This document shows positions 16,398 to 24,842 of a stretch of DNA of 64,000 bases, in pieces. The stretch spans positions 1 through 64,000 of the forward strand of contig NZ_BPQQ01000002.1 of the NCBI RefSeq assembly GCF_022179325.1. Reading direction: 5' to 3'. A model generated the notes under the pieces. That model saw only the letters and a program-made list of their open reading frames with translations, was not told where the DNA came from and did not search any database. The stretch's first letter is position 1. Every line of letters starts with the position of its first letter. This DNA comes from Methylobacterium isbiliense (GTDB lineage Bacteria > Pseudomonadota > Alphaproteobacteria > Rhizobiales > Beijerinckiaceae). A program made the translations under genes and the position numbers.

Positions 16398-17570
16398 ATG
16401 CGCATCACCGCCATCCGGGACGACGTCGTCCCGATCAAGTCGCAGATCGCCAACGCCTTCATCGACTTCTCCGCCATGACGGCGAGCGTCGTTGCGGTGG
16501 TGACGGACGTGATGGTCGAGGGCCGGCCGGTGGTCGGCTTCGGATTCAACTCCAACGGGCGCTACGCGCCGCGGGGCCTGCTCGGGGAGCGCTTCATCCC
16601 CCGCCTGCTCGAAGCCGCGCCCGAAAGCCTGCTCGGCGAGGACGGGCTGATCGACCCGCACCGCGCCTGGACGGCGATGATGCGCAACGAGAAGCCCGGC
16701 GGGCACGGCGAGCGGTCGGTGGCGGTGGGCGTCCTCGACATGGCCCTGTGGGACGCGCTGGCCAAGGCCAAGCGGGTGCCCCTGTGGCGGCTGCTCGCCG
16801 ACCGCTACAACGGGGGACGGGCGGACGAGGCCGCCTGGGTCTACGCCGCGGGCGGCTACTATCACCCGGGCAAGGGGCTCGACGCCCTCAAGGACGAGAT
16901 GCGCTCCTACCTCGACCGGGGCTACTCGACCGTGAAGATGAAGGTCGGGCTGGTGCCGCTCGACGAGGACCTCGCCCGGATCGAGGCGGTGCTCGGCCTC
17001 CTCGGCGGCGACGGCAGCCGGCTCTGCGTCGACGTCAACGGCCGCTTCGGCCTCGAAGAGGCGATCCGCTTCGGCCATGCCGTCGCGCCGCTGGGGCTGC
17101 GCTGGTACGAGGAACCGGTCGATCCGCTCGACTACCTCGCCCATGCGGCCCTCGCCACCACCTATGCGGGGCCGCTCGCCACCGGCGAGAACCTGTTCTC
17201 GCACCAGGACGCCCGCAACCTGATCCGCCACGGCGGCCTGCGGCCCGACCGGGACGTGCTGCAATTCGACCCGGCCCTGTCCTACGGGCTGGTGGAGTAC
17301 CTGCGCACCCTCGACGTGCTGCGCGACCACGGCTGGTCGCCACGGCGCTGCGTGCCGCATGGCGGACACCAGTTCGCCCTCAACATCGCGGTGGGCCTGG
17401 GGCTCGGCGGCAACGAGAGCTACCCGGACGTCTTCGCCCCCTTCGGCGGCTTCGCCGATGCGGTGCCGGTGCGCGACAGCCGCGTGGCGATGCCCGATGC
17501 GCCGGGCATCGGCTTCGAGGCCAAGGCCGACCTCTACGCGGTGATGCGGCCGCTGGCCGAGGCGGTGTAG
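16398..17570 (+). CDS. tarD: D(-)-tartrate dehydratase (enolase superfamily)
   Basis: A 390-aa member of the mandelate-racemase subgroup that closely follows the Bradyrhizobium D-tartrate dehydratase, which converts D-tartrate to oxaloacetate. Shared blocks include FNSNGRYA, MMRNEKPGGHGERSVAVG, VYAAGGYYHPGKGL, ATGENLFSHQDARNL and CVPHGGHQ. Expected active-site residues are Lys in VKMK (about 182), metal ligands Asp212, Glu238 and Glu264, and His321. The start is the ATG at 16398 (MRITAIRDDV), which gives the family length. The upstream start at 16344 adds a Pro/Gly-rich leader. No tartrate transporter is adjacent. Confidence 0.9.
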   Translation: MRITAIRDDVVPIKSQIANAFIDFSAMTASVVAVVTDVMVEGRPVVGFGFNSNGRYAPRGLLGERFIPRLLEAAPESLLGEDGLIDPHRAWTAMMRNEKPGGHGERSVAVGVLDMALWDALAKAKRVPLWRLLADRYNGGRADEAAWVYAAGGYYHPGKGLDALKDEMRSYLDRGYSTVKMKVGLVPLDEDLARIEAVLGLLGGDGSRLCVDVNGRFGLEEAIRFGHAVAPLGLRWYEEPVDPLDYLAHAALATTYAGPLATGENLFSHQDARNLIRHGGLRPDRDVLQFDPALSYGLVEYLRTLDVLRDHGWSPRRCVPHGGHQFALNIAVGLGLGGNESYPDVFAPFGGFADAVPVRDSRVAMPDAPGIGFEAKADLYAVMRPLAEAV

Positions 17571-17572
17571 GC

Positions 17573-18859
17573 TCAGCGCCCCGAGAGGGCGCGGCCCGGC
17601 TCGCGGGCAAGGTCCATGGTGGCGTCCGCCGTGTCGCTGAGGCCTTGGCCGACGCTCCGGACGTGCTCGCCGAAGCTGTCGCGGCTCTGCGGATCCATGA
17701 CGGCCACGGGCGCCGAGACCGCGAGCCCCGCCGCGGTGCCCACCGTGGCGGCCGCGCCCGCGGTCATCTGGACGATGCGGTCGCCGAGACCGACGCGCGC
17801 GTCGGTCATCGTCTGGCCCTGCGCGAGACGGGTGCCGAGCACCTGCACGAGTTGCGGGCTCGCGGCGAACTTGCCGTGGTTGAGCGCATCGCCCGATTTC
17901 AGCGCGGTGAGGTTGAGGACCGTGATGTTCTCGCGGGCGAGTTCGCTGCGGTAGGGCTCCGCCTCGGGATCGATGGCGCCGAGCCGGGCCGTGCTGTTGC
18001 CCCAGACGAGCCGCGAGGCGGCGAGCGCCTTGTCGTCCTGCGACACGAACAGGCTGAGATGCGGGCGGTTCGGCCCCATGTCGCGGAACGCCTCGCGGGC
18101 GAGGTCCATGTCCACGTCGGGCGCGGCCAGCACGACGTTGCGGATCTTCGGCAGCACGCGGCCGTCGCGGATCGCCATCTGGCGCAGCGATTCGAGCACC
18201 AGCCAGTTGCCCATCGAGTGGGCCAGCACCGTGACCTCGCCCACCTCCGGGTTCTGCGCGAGGCGCCGCAGCACCGCTTCGAGCGCGTTTCGCGAATAGT
18301 TGGTGCTCTCCCGGTCGTAGCCGTAGGCCAGCACGCTGCCGCGCGAGGGCCAGGTGAACAGCACGGGCGTCACCTCCGCGCGGGTGTCGTGGACGATCTG
18401 GGCGAAGCGGAAGACCGCATCCTCGAAGCGGTTGTTGAAGCCGTGCACGAAGACGAGCACCGGCCGCCTGGCGCCGCGCCCGCCCCGGCGCAGGCGCGCG
18501 CTCTCCTCCAGGCGGTCGAGGGGAGCGGTCCGCAGCGCGACGAAATCCGTGGCGGGGTTGCCCGGCAGGGATCGGGGCCACTGCACGGTGCCGGGCTCGC
18601 GCACGGCATCGGGCGGGATCGACACCGCGATGTCGGTGAAGGACAGGCCGGCGCGCTCGCCCGAGTACAGCACGCCCGGGTCGGCGGCGCTCCTGCGGGT
18701 CGTGGCGACCAGCATCTCGACGCGGCTCGTCCCCGGCGCGGTGGCGGCGACGGGGAGCAGCACCCCGTGCGGGGTCCCGGCACAGGCCGAGAGCCACCCC
18801 GCGCCGAGAAGGAGCGCCGCACCGCGCCCCGCGCGACCGAACCGTGCCCAGACCGCCAT
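17573..18859 (-). CDS. DUF900 alpha/beta hydrolase lipoprotein
   Basis: A 428-aa predicted esterase. The N-terminal signal ends in LSACAG with a lipobox Cys. An opening strand (RVEMLVATTRR) typical of DUF900 follows, then FVHGFNNRFEDAVFR, the nucleophile elbow VLAHSMGN, and AAPDVDMDLARE toward the acidic residue. The C-terminal 80 residues hold Gly/Ala-rich helices. Its stop is two bases from the convergent tarD stop. The substrate is unknown. Confidence 0.84.
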   Translation of the reverse strand: MAVWARFGRAGRGAALLLGAGWLSACAGTPHGVLLPVAATAPGTSRVEMLVATTRRSAADPGVLYSGERAGLSFTDIAVSIPPDAVREPGTVQWPRSLPGNPATDFVALRTAPLDRLEESARLRRGGRGARRPVLVFVHGFNNRFEDAVFRFAQIVHDTRAEVTPVLFTWPSRGSVLAYGYDRESTNYSRNALEAVLRRLAQNPEVGEVTVLAHSMGNWLVLESLRQMAIRDGRVLPKIRNVVLAAPDVDMDLAREAFRDMGPNRPHLSLFVSQDDKALAASRLVWGNSTARLGAIDPEAEPYRSELARENITVLNLTALKSGDALNHGKFAASPQLVQVLGTRLAQGQTMTDARVGLGDRIVQMTAGAAATVGTAAGLAVSAPVAVMDPQSRDSFGEHVRSVGQGLSDTADATMDLAREPGRALSGR

Positions 18860-19293
18860 GCCGCGCCTCGCCTCCCCGACCTGACGAGGGGGAAGCCCTG
18901 CGGATGCGGCACGAATGGGGCGCGGCCCCGGGAGCGGCCGACTTCCGGCCCGGCTGTGGCACCAGGGCAATCGGGTGAACCCGATTGCCCTGGTTGATTG
19001 GCTTGGCCTCAAGCGCCGGCGGCCGCATCCGCGGCCTGGGCTTCGCTCCGCTCGGTGTCCGGGAGGACATCCGTCCTCTCGGACCCGCTGCGCGGGGCGC
19101 CCTTCGCGCCCGCCATATCGACAATCGGGCGAAGCCCAATTGCCCTGCTGTGGCACCGCCGCCGCTTGTCGCCGGCCCCGTGCTCGGTCTAAGCAGGCCG
19201 CCGCGGGCCAAGGTCCCGCCGCACCCCCTCGTCCGCCCTTCCCGGCTCCTCGGCGAGGCATCGCCCGGCGCCCGCGCGCCCCCTCCCCGTCCG
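18860..19293. other. 434-bp intergenic gap carrying a MITE-like insertion
   Basis: Divergent spacer between the DUF900 hydrolase and a GT2 gene. About half of it is the 183-bp palindrome-ended element described separately. The rest, roughly 90 and 150 bases on either side, holds the two promoter regions. No gene is supported here. Confidence 0.6.
18953..19157. mobile_element. MITE-like element with 11-bp target-site duplication
   Basis: An 11-bp direct repeat GCTGTGGCACC occurs at 18953-18963 and again at 19147-19157. Between them lies a 183-bp segment that starts AGGGCAATCGGG and whose opposite end, read in complement, starts AGGGCAATTGGG, so its ends are inverted repeats. Each end is itself a palindrome: 13-bp arms around GA at 18964-18991, and CAATCGGGC/GCCCAATTG around GAA at 19122-19142. 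It encodes no transposase. An 11-bp duplication fits transposases of IS4-like type, but the parent element is not in the window. Confidence 0.75.
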
Positions 19294-20082
19294 ATGGCCC
19301 CGCCGCTCCCGCTCTCCATCTTCATCATCGCCAAGAACGAGGCCGACCGGATCGGGGCCACGATCCGGGCCGTGCGGGACCTGAGCGACGACGTGATCGT
19401 GGTCGATTCGGGCTCGACCGACGGCACCCAGGAGGTGGCCGCCTCGCTCGGCGCGCGCGTGGTGCACAATCCCTGGCCGGGCTACGGACCGCAGAAGCGC
19501 TTCGCCGAGGAACTCTGCCGACACGTCTGGATGCTGAACGTCGACGCGGACGAGGTGGTGCCCCCGGACCTCGCGGCGGAGATCCGCGGCCTCTTCGCGG
19601 GCGGCGAGCCCCCCGTCCCGGCCTACCGGCTCGGCATCGCCGAGATCTTCCCCGGCGAGACGCGCCCCCACCGCTGGGCCTACACCCTCTGGCCGGTGCG
19701 GCTCTACCGGCGCGACCGCGGGCGCTACTCGCCCTCGCCGGTGCACGACCGGGTCGACCTCGCGCCCGGCACGCCGACGCGGCGCCTGCGGGGCGTGATC
19801 CACCATTTCTCGGTGCGCTCGCTCGGGGACCAGCTCGACAAGCTCAACCGCTATTCCGACCAGCAGGCCGACGATCTCGCGGCCCGCGGCGTCGCCATCC
19901 CGACCTGGCGGGTCTTCGTCGAGTTGCCGGCGAACTTCCTCAAGGCGTATGTCGGCCGGCGCCACTTCGCGCGCGGCGTCTACGGCTTCCTCACGGCAAT
20001 GAACTACGCCATCTCGCGCCACCTGCGCGTCGCCAAGCACTACGAGCGCCGCAGCAACGGCGGCCGCCGCCCCGGCCGGTGA
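19294..20082 (+). CDS. glycosyltransferase family 2 (WaaE/KdtX-like)
   Basis: A 262-aa GT2 enzyme of the lipopolysaccharide-core type. It begins LSIFIIAKNEADRIGATIRAV, has VIVVDSGSTDGTQEVA at the nucleotide site and MLNVDADEVVPPDL as the DxD region, then WPVRLYRRDRGRYSPSPVHDRV, characteristic of WaaE/KdtX-like transferases. A hydrophobic-basic helix near the end may associate with the membrane. It probably adds a sugar to the lipid A core or another glycolipid. It stands alone, with no waa neighbours in the window. Confidence 0.86.
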   Translation: MAPPLPLSIFIIAKNEADRIGATIRAVRDLSDDVIVVDSGSTDGTQEVAASLGARVVHNPWPGYGPQKRFAEELCRHVWMLNVDADEVVPPDLAAEIRGLFAGGEPPVPAYRLGIAEIFPGETRPHRWAYTLWPVRLYRRDRGRYSPSPVHDRVDLAPGTPTRRLRGVIHHFSVRSLGDQLDKLNRYSDQQADDLAARGVAIPTWRVFVELPANFLKAYVGRRHFARGVYGFLTAMNYAISRHLRVAKHYERRSNGGRRPGR

Positions 20083-20334
20083 TCGACGCCGCGCCGCCGC
20101 AGCCGTTCACCCCGGGCGACGCGCGGGACGAAATCGGGCGGAGTCAGTCCGAGGCGATCCAGGGCCATGCGATCACGGATCGAATCACCTCCCGGCGCTC
20201 CGCGACAGCTCGTTCACGACGCGACAGGATGACCACATTATCGCCGGCCCGGCGATACTCAGCACGCTGCTGATGCTGCTGCCGTGACGGAGCCGGCCCG
20301 GAGGCGCCCGGCCTGTATGCGGATCGACAGAATT

Positions 20335-20528
20335 AACGCTGGATCTTTACTTTTGTGAAGGCAGAGCCGGCAGCACGGCGGCAGAGTCCAACCGTTGGCG
20401 CAGCCCTCAGGCCCGCTCTCTCAACCGATCCGACCTTCGAATCGGCGGAGAAGAAGGCCGGGGATGCTTCCGAGGCCCCAAGTCGACATCTGGCCCTGCC
20501 GCCTCCCAGGTTGGCAGGGCCTTTTTTT
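20335..20528 (+). ncRNA. candidate terminator-ended small RNA
   Basis: A transcript ending at the intrinsic terminator would include several short hairpins and no open frame with start signals. The terminator loop is C-rich (GCCTCCCAGG) and contains CCTCCC, an anti-Shine-Dalgarno-like sequence seen in loops of many alphaproteobacterial small RNAs. The 5' end is a guess; no clear promoter was identified. An unusually long GT2 3' UTR is the alternative. Confidence 0.3.
20492..20528 (+). terminator. intrinsic terminator
   Basis: Perfect 9-bp arms GGCCCTGCC and GGCAGGGCC enclose a 12-nt loop and are followed at once by seven T residues on the plus strand. This is the clearest Rho-independent terminator in the window. 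Confidence 0.88.
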
Positions 20529-20790
20529 GGACTGGGACGATGCAAGCCGGCCGGGTCCGTCCCGTGGGGTATATCCCCGCCGCGGCATCGGCGAGCGGAA
20601 CCGCGCATCTCTTATTCGGACTGTGGGCACTCAATTTCGAGAAGCGGCTATTATTCTTAAGATCTGCTTCTTATCAATTTTTGCCCTACACGATCAGCTT
20701 ATCGCAAACCCACAACAACGGGTCAAAATCCGGAATCGCGCGCAGCCGATCGCCGGACCGGGCGTGCGCCCGGTTCGGCGTCCCGGCGGC

Positions 20791-21849
20791 TCAGAACACC
20801 CAGAGCCGCTCGGGCGGGCATTCCAGCCAGTGCGGGCCCGGCGTGGCCCGCCGGTCGGACAGGACCCGGACGGTCTGGTCCCCGCAGCGGAAGAGGTGCT
20901 CGAACTGGCTGCCGAGATAGATCGAGGTCTCGTAGGCGGCCGGCAGCCGGTTCTCGCCCGGGCCTTCGGCCAGCCGCACCGCTTCGAGGCGGATCACGGC
21001 CTTGGCCGACCCGTCCGCAGCCGGACCCTGGCGCCGGTCGAGGCCCCAGAGGGAGTGGCCGTCGAGCGCGACCCGCACCCGGCCCTCGCGCCGCTCCTCG
21101 ACGGCGACCGTCAGGGTGTTGTTCGAGCCCATGAACTCGGAGGCGAAGGCCGTCTCGGGTCGCTCGTAGAGATCCTCGGGCGTACCCGATTGGACGAGCC
21201 GCCCGCCGTCCAGAAGGACGATCTGGTCGGCGATGGCCAGGGCCTCGCTCTGATCGTGGGTCACGAACACCGCGGTGATGCCGCGCCGCTTGATGAGCGC
21301 GCGAATCCAGATCCGGGCCTCCTCGCGCAGCTTGGCGTCGAGGTTCGACAGCGGCTCGTCGAGCAGGATCACCGGGGGCTCGTAGACCAGGGCGCGGGCG
21401 ATGGCGACGCGCTGCTGCTGCCCGCCCGAGAGCTGCGAAGGATAGCGCGCGGCCAGCGCCCCGAGGCCGACCCCGTCCAGGGCCGTCTGCACCTTGGCGG
21501 CGATCTCCGCCTTGCCCTCGCGGCGCAGGCGCAAGCCGTAGGCGACGTTCTCGAACACCGTCCTGTGCGGCCAGAGCGCGTAGGACTGGAACACGAAGCC
21601 GAGGTCGCGCTTCTCGGGCGGCAGGTTCACCCGGGCGCCCGCGTCGTAGACGGGCCGCCCGTCGATGCGGATCGCGCCGCGATAGGGCTCCTCCAGCCCG
21701 GCGATCGAGCGCAAGAGCGTGGTCTTGCCGCTGCCCGAGCGCCCGAGGAGGCAGACGACCGACCCCTCCTCGAAGCGGGCGTCGATGCCCTTGAGCACCT
21801 CGACGGGGCCGTAGCGCAGGTGCAGGTCTTCGATGACGAGTTTAGGCAT
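20791..21849 (-). CDS. ABC transporter ATP-binding protein (FbpC/PotA type)
   Basis: A 352-aa ATPase subunit. Walker A is LLGRSGSGKTTLLRSI, the signature is LSGGQQQRVAIARAL, Walker B is VILLDEPLSNLD, and the switch His is in VFVTHDQSEALA. The C-terminal third is a TOBE-type regulatory domain, usual in the iron/polyamine/sulfate importer class. It overlaps the permease gene by 8 bases. Together with the permease and binding protein it forms a complete importer at the inner membrane. Confidence 0.92.
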   Translation of the reverse strand: MPKLVIEDLHLRYGPVEVLKGIDARFEEGSVVCLLGRSGSGKTTLLRSIAGLEEPYRGAIRIDGRPVYDAGARVNLPPEKRDLGFVFQSYALWPHRTVFENVAYGLRLRREGKAEIAAKVQTALDGVGLGALAARYPSQLSGGQQQRVAIARALVYEPPVILLDEPLSNLDAKLREEARIWIRALIKRRGITAVFVTHDQSEALAIADQIVLLDGGRLVQSGTPEDLYERPETAFASEFMGSNNTLTVAVEERREGRVRVALDGHSLWGLDRRQGPAADGSAKAVIRLEAVRLAEGPGENRLPAAYETSIYLGSQFEHLFRCGDQTVRVLSDRRATPGPHWLECPPERLWVF

Positions 21850-23512
21850 GGCGCTTGTTCCCGAGCGCGAACATCAGGCCGAGGCCGACGAGGATGAGGG
21901 CGAGATTGACGGTGGAGAGGGCCGTGACGAGATCGACGGCGCCCGTGCCCCACAGCGAGACGAGGAGCGAGCCGATCACCTCGGTGCCGGGGCTCAGCAG
22001 GTAGACCCCGGTCGAGTACTCGCGCACGAAGGTCACGAAGACGAGGACCCAGGAGCCGATCAGCCCGGCCCGGATCAGCGGCAGGGTGACGTCGCGGCTG
22101 ACCTGGGCCGGGCGCGCGCCGACGACGCGGCCCGCCTCCTCCAGCTCCGGCCCGATCTGCAGCAGCGAGGCGCTGACGAGCCGCATGCCGTAGGCGAGCC
22201 AGACCAGCGTGTAGGCCAGCCACAGGCTGAACAGGGTCTGGCGCAGGGGCTGGAGCACGGGGGTGAACAGGAAGAGCCAGAACATCGCGAGGCCCGCGAT
22301 CAGCCCCGGCATGGCGCGCGGCACCAGCACGAGGTAGTCCATCAGGGCGGTCCAGCGCGAGCGCCAGCGGTGCAGCGCGAGGTTGATCAGCGTGTAGAAG
22401 GCCACCGAGAGCGCGCCGCCGACCGAGGCGATGAGCAGCGTGTTGAGGATGCCGCGCACGAGGTTCGGGTAGCCCATCAGGTCCCGGAAGTGGCTGAGCG
22501 TCAGGTTGTCCCAGATGCTCACGCCTTCGCCCCAGGTGGAGAGGAACGAGCGCAGCACCAGCGCGGCGACCGGCACCACCACGGTGACGCACAGCCACGC
22601 CACGATCAGCCCCGTGGCCGGCCAGCGCCACGCGCCGAGCGCCAGCGGACGCTGCGCGCTCGCCTTGCCCTTCACGGCGACGTAGCGGTTGGCCGCGGCG
22701 AGCAGCCGGCGCTGGGTGTAGACGAGGGGCAGCGTCACCAGGATGATCGCCACCACCACCACGGCCATCAGGTCGTAGGAGGGCGTGCCGAGCTTGTTGG
22801 TGAGCTTGTAGAGGTAGGTCGCCAGCACGATGATCCGCTCGGGGTCGCCGAGCACCAGCGGCAGGCCGAACAGCTCGAAGCCGAGGAAGAACACCAGCAC
22901 CGAGGCGTACAGGATGCTCGGCATGATCATCGGCAGGCTGACGGTGAGCGCCACCCGCACCGGGCCGGCCCCGGCCGAACGGGCGGCCTCCTCCACGTCC
23001 GACCCCAGCGACCGCAGGGCCGACGAGGCGTACAGGAAGACGTGCGGGACGTGGGTGAGGCCCGCGATCAGGATCAGCGAGGTCTTGGAGTAGAGGTACC
23101 AGGGGATGGCGCCGACGAGGCCCTTCACCCACAGGCTGACGATGCCGACCGGCCCGAGCGCGACGACGAAGCCGAAGGCGAGCACCACCGAGGAGACGAA
23201 CATCGGCACGAGCACGAGCGGTTCGATGAGGCGGCGCCCCGGCAGGTCCGTGCGGACGAGCAGGAAGGCCACGATGCAGCCGAGCGGCACCGCGATCGCC
23301 GTCATCCCGGCGGCGATGACCGCCGAGTTGACGAAGGCCTCGCGGAAATCGTCCTCCTCGAACAGGACGAACTCGTAGGCCTGGGTGGTGAAGGTGCTCG
23401 CCGGCTGGAAGAAGGGGCCGCTGAGGAAGCTCTGGTAGATCACCAGCCCCACGGGGCTGAGGATCAGGAGCGCGGTCGCGAGCACGACCGCGATGCGGAG
23501 CGCGCGGGGCAT
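21842..23512 (-). CDS. ABC transporter fused permease (FbpB type)
   Basis: A 556-aa membrane protein with about 12 helices made of two tandem BPD-transporter permease domains, the arrangement of FbpB/AfuB-type importers where a single polypeptide forms the whole channel. The EAA-like loops that contact the ATPase are visible in each half (EEAARSAGAGPVRVALTVSLPMI and EEAGRVVGARPAQVSRDVTLPLI). It lies between the binding-protein gene (4-base gap) and the ATPase gene (8-base overlap). Confidence 0.92.
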   Translation of the reverse strand: MPRALRIAVVLATALLILSPVGLVIYQSFLSGPFFQPASTFTTQAYEFVLFEEDDFREAFVNSAVIAAGMTAIAVPLGCIVAFLLVRTDLPGRRLIEPLVLVPMFVSSVVLAFGFVVALGPVGIVSLWVKGLVGAIPWYLYSKTSLILIAGLTHVPHVFLYASSALRSLGSDVEEAARSAGAGPVRVALTVSLPMIMPSILYASVLVFFLGFELFGLPLVLGDPERIIVLATYLYKLTNKLGTPSYDLMAVVVVAIILVTLPLVYTQRRLLAAANRYVAVKGKASAQRPLALGAWRWPATGLIVAWLCVTVVVPVAALVLRSFLSTWGEGVSIWDNLTLSHFRDLMGYPNLVRGILNTLLIASVGGALSVAFYTLINLALHRWRSRWTALMDYLVLVPRAMPGLIAGLAMFWLFLFTPVLQPLRQTLFSLWLAYTLVWLAYGMRLVSASLLQIGPELEEAGRVVGARPAQVSRDVTLPLIRAGLIGSWVLVFVTFVREYSTGVYLLSPGTEVIGSLLVSLWGTGAVDLVTALSTVNLALILVGLGLMFALGNKRHA

Positions 23513-23516
23513 CGGG

Positions 23517-24602
23517 TCAGTTCGCCGCCAGCGTGCGCTGCCACTGCTTGATGAAGCGCAGGCGCGTGATCTGGTCGAGGGAGGCCAGGAGCTCGGGCCC
23601 GACCCGGATCGGCCGCAGGGTCACTTCGGCGGCGCCCGGCAGGCTGGTGATGCCGTGGCTCTCCTGCAGGTCGGTCCGCACCGAGGTCATCGCGTGCTGG
23701 GCGAGCTGGATCTGGCCTGCGCGCGAGAGCAGGAAGTCGAGGAAGAGCTTGGCGGCGTTCGGGTTCTTCGCCTTCGCCGAGACGAAGGCAATCCGCGACA
23801 TCACCTGGGTGTAGTCCTTGGGCAGGACGAAGCCGAGGTTCGGATCCTTGCGGTTACGCTGGAGTACGTAGGAGCCGATCATATTGTAGGCCAGCGTGTG
23901 CTCGCCCGAGACGACGCGCTCGATCATCGCGCCGGTCGAGGTGTAGAACTTGGCGCCTGCCTGCCCCATCGCCTTGACGATGTCCCAGCTGACCGAGGGG
24001 CTGATCTGGACGTCCTGCGTCACGTACAGGTAGCCGACGCCGGAGCGCTCGGGATCGTAAGAGGTGACCTTGCCGCGGTCGGCCTTGCGGGCCGCCACGA
24101 ACTTGGCGAAGTCGGCGTGGTTGCGCGGGACCTCGGCGTCGGGCACGAGCCTGCGGTTGTAGGCGAAGACGATCGGCTCGGCGGTGGTGCCGTAGGCCTG
24201 GTCCTTCCATTTGGCCCAGTCGGGCAGCGACCCCTTCTCGGGCGAGGCGTAGGTCTGGGCGTAGCCGTCGTTCACGAGCTTGATCTGCAGGTCCATCGCC
24301 GAGGACCAGATCAGGTCGGCGGTGCTGCCCGCTGCCGCCTCCGCCACGTAGCGGCTGTAGAGTTCGGTCGAGTTCTGGTCGGCGTACTCGACCTTCAGCT
24401 TCGGGTAGAGCGCCCGGAACTGCGCGAGCAGGTCGGACACCTCCGACGCGTCGGTGGTGGAGTAGATCGAGAGCGCGCCTTCCTTGTTGGCCGCCTCGAT
24501 CACCTCGGCGTAGGAAGCCGGATAGCCCGGCGGTACCCCCTGCGCCTGGACCGCGCCGGCGGCGAGCGTGAGAGCGAGCGTGACGGCAAGCCGCATCCTC
24601 AT
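23517..24602 (-). CDS. extracellular solute-binding protein (FbpA/AfuA-like)
   Basis: A 361-aa periplasmic binding protein with a Sec signal (MRMRLAVTLALTLAAGAVQAQ). Family 1 solute-binding features are SIYSTTDASEVSDLLAQFRALYPKL, a hinge-like LIWSSAMDL, and TAEPIVFAYNRRL. The start at 24602 has AGAAGGGA about 8 bases upstream; 24611 is an alternative. Relatives bind ferric iron, but others (AfuA) bind hexose or other sugar phosphates, so the ligand is open. First gene of the importer operon, and it faces a two-component system whose genes are divergent. Confidence 0.88.
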   Translation of the reverse strand: MRMRLAVTLALTLAAGAVQAQGVPPGYPASYAEVIEAANKEGALSIYSTTDASEVSDLLAQFRALYPKLKVEYADQNSTELYSRYVAEAAAGSTADLIWSSAMDLQIKLVNDGYAQTYASPEKGSLPDWAKWKDQAYGTTAEPIVFAYNRRLVPDAEVPRNHADFAKFVAARKADRGKVTSYDPERSGVGYLYVTQDVQISPSVSWDIVKAMGQAGAKFYTSTGAMIERVVSGEHTLAYNMIGSYVLQRNRKDPNLGFVLPKDYTQVMSRIAFVSAKAKNPNAAKLFLDFLLSRAGQIQLAQHAMTSVRTDLQESHGITSLPGAAEVTLRPIRVGPELLASLDQITRLRFIKQWQRTLAAN

Positions 24603-24667
24603 CGTTTCCATCCCTTCTCGGCGCATCTCGTGGTGCGCCTCCCGGGCCGACGATAGAGCGTCCAACC

Positions 24668-24683
24668 TGTCACCATCCTGACA
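24668..24683. promoter_or_regulatory. candidate response-regulator site, TGTCA-N6-TGACA
   Basis: Inverted half-sites TGTCA and TGACA separated by six bases lie between the importer operon and the divergent response regulator gene, 66 bases upstream of the binding-protein start. The position suits autoregulation and control of the importer by the adjacent two-component system. This is inference from placement and symmetry. Confidence 0.4.
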
Positions 24684-24842
24684 TGCGGTGCGCTGGCAAT
24701 GACCCGGTTTCCCTGCGGCAGGAATGGGGGCAAGACTAGGGACCCGCGGGGCGGCCTCGTCCACGGCGCGTGCGGATGCCGTAGGATGCGGAGCGCCCCG
24801 GCCCGCCTCGAGACCGGCCGGGTTGCGGGAGGGAGTGACGCG

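Larger units (their letters stand above)
20083..20790. other. 708-bp non-coding region between converging GT2 and ABC genes
   Basis: No convincing protein frame is seen. It includes a strong intrinsic terminator at 20492-20528 and an unusually AT-rich stretch at about 20630-20730, in contrast with the surrounding DNA. Both flanking genes point into this region, so it should hold 3' ends only. The terminator lies more than 400 bases past the GT2 stop, which is why a small RNA is proposed. Confidence 0.6.

Noticed and set aside
20430-20460. tRNA-like TTCGAAT loop
   Set aside because: No matching acceptor stem, anticodon arm or CCA end could be built around it; the stem on either side is only four pairs with an oversized loop.
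24603-24842. Possible riboswitch between importer and two-component genes
   Set aside because: No known riboswitch core is recognisable. The symmetrical DNA site gives a simpler explanation of control by the adjacent regulator.
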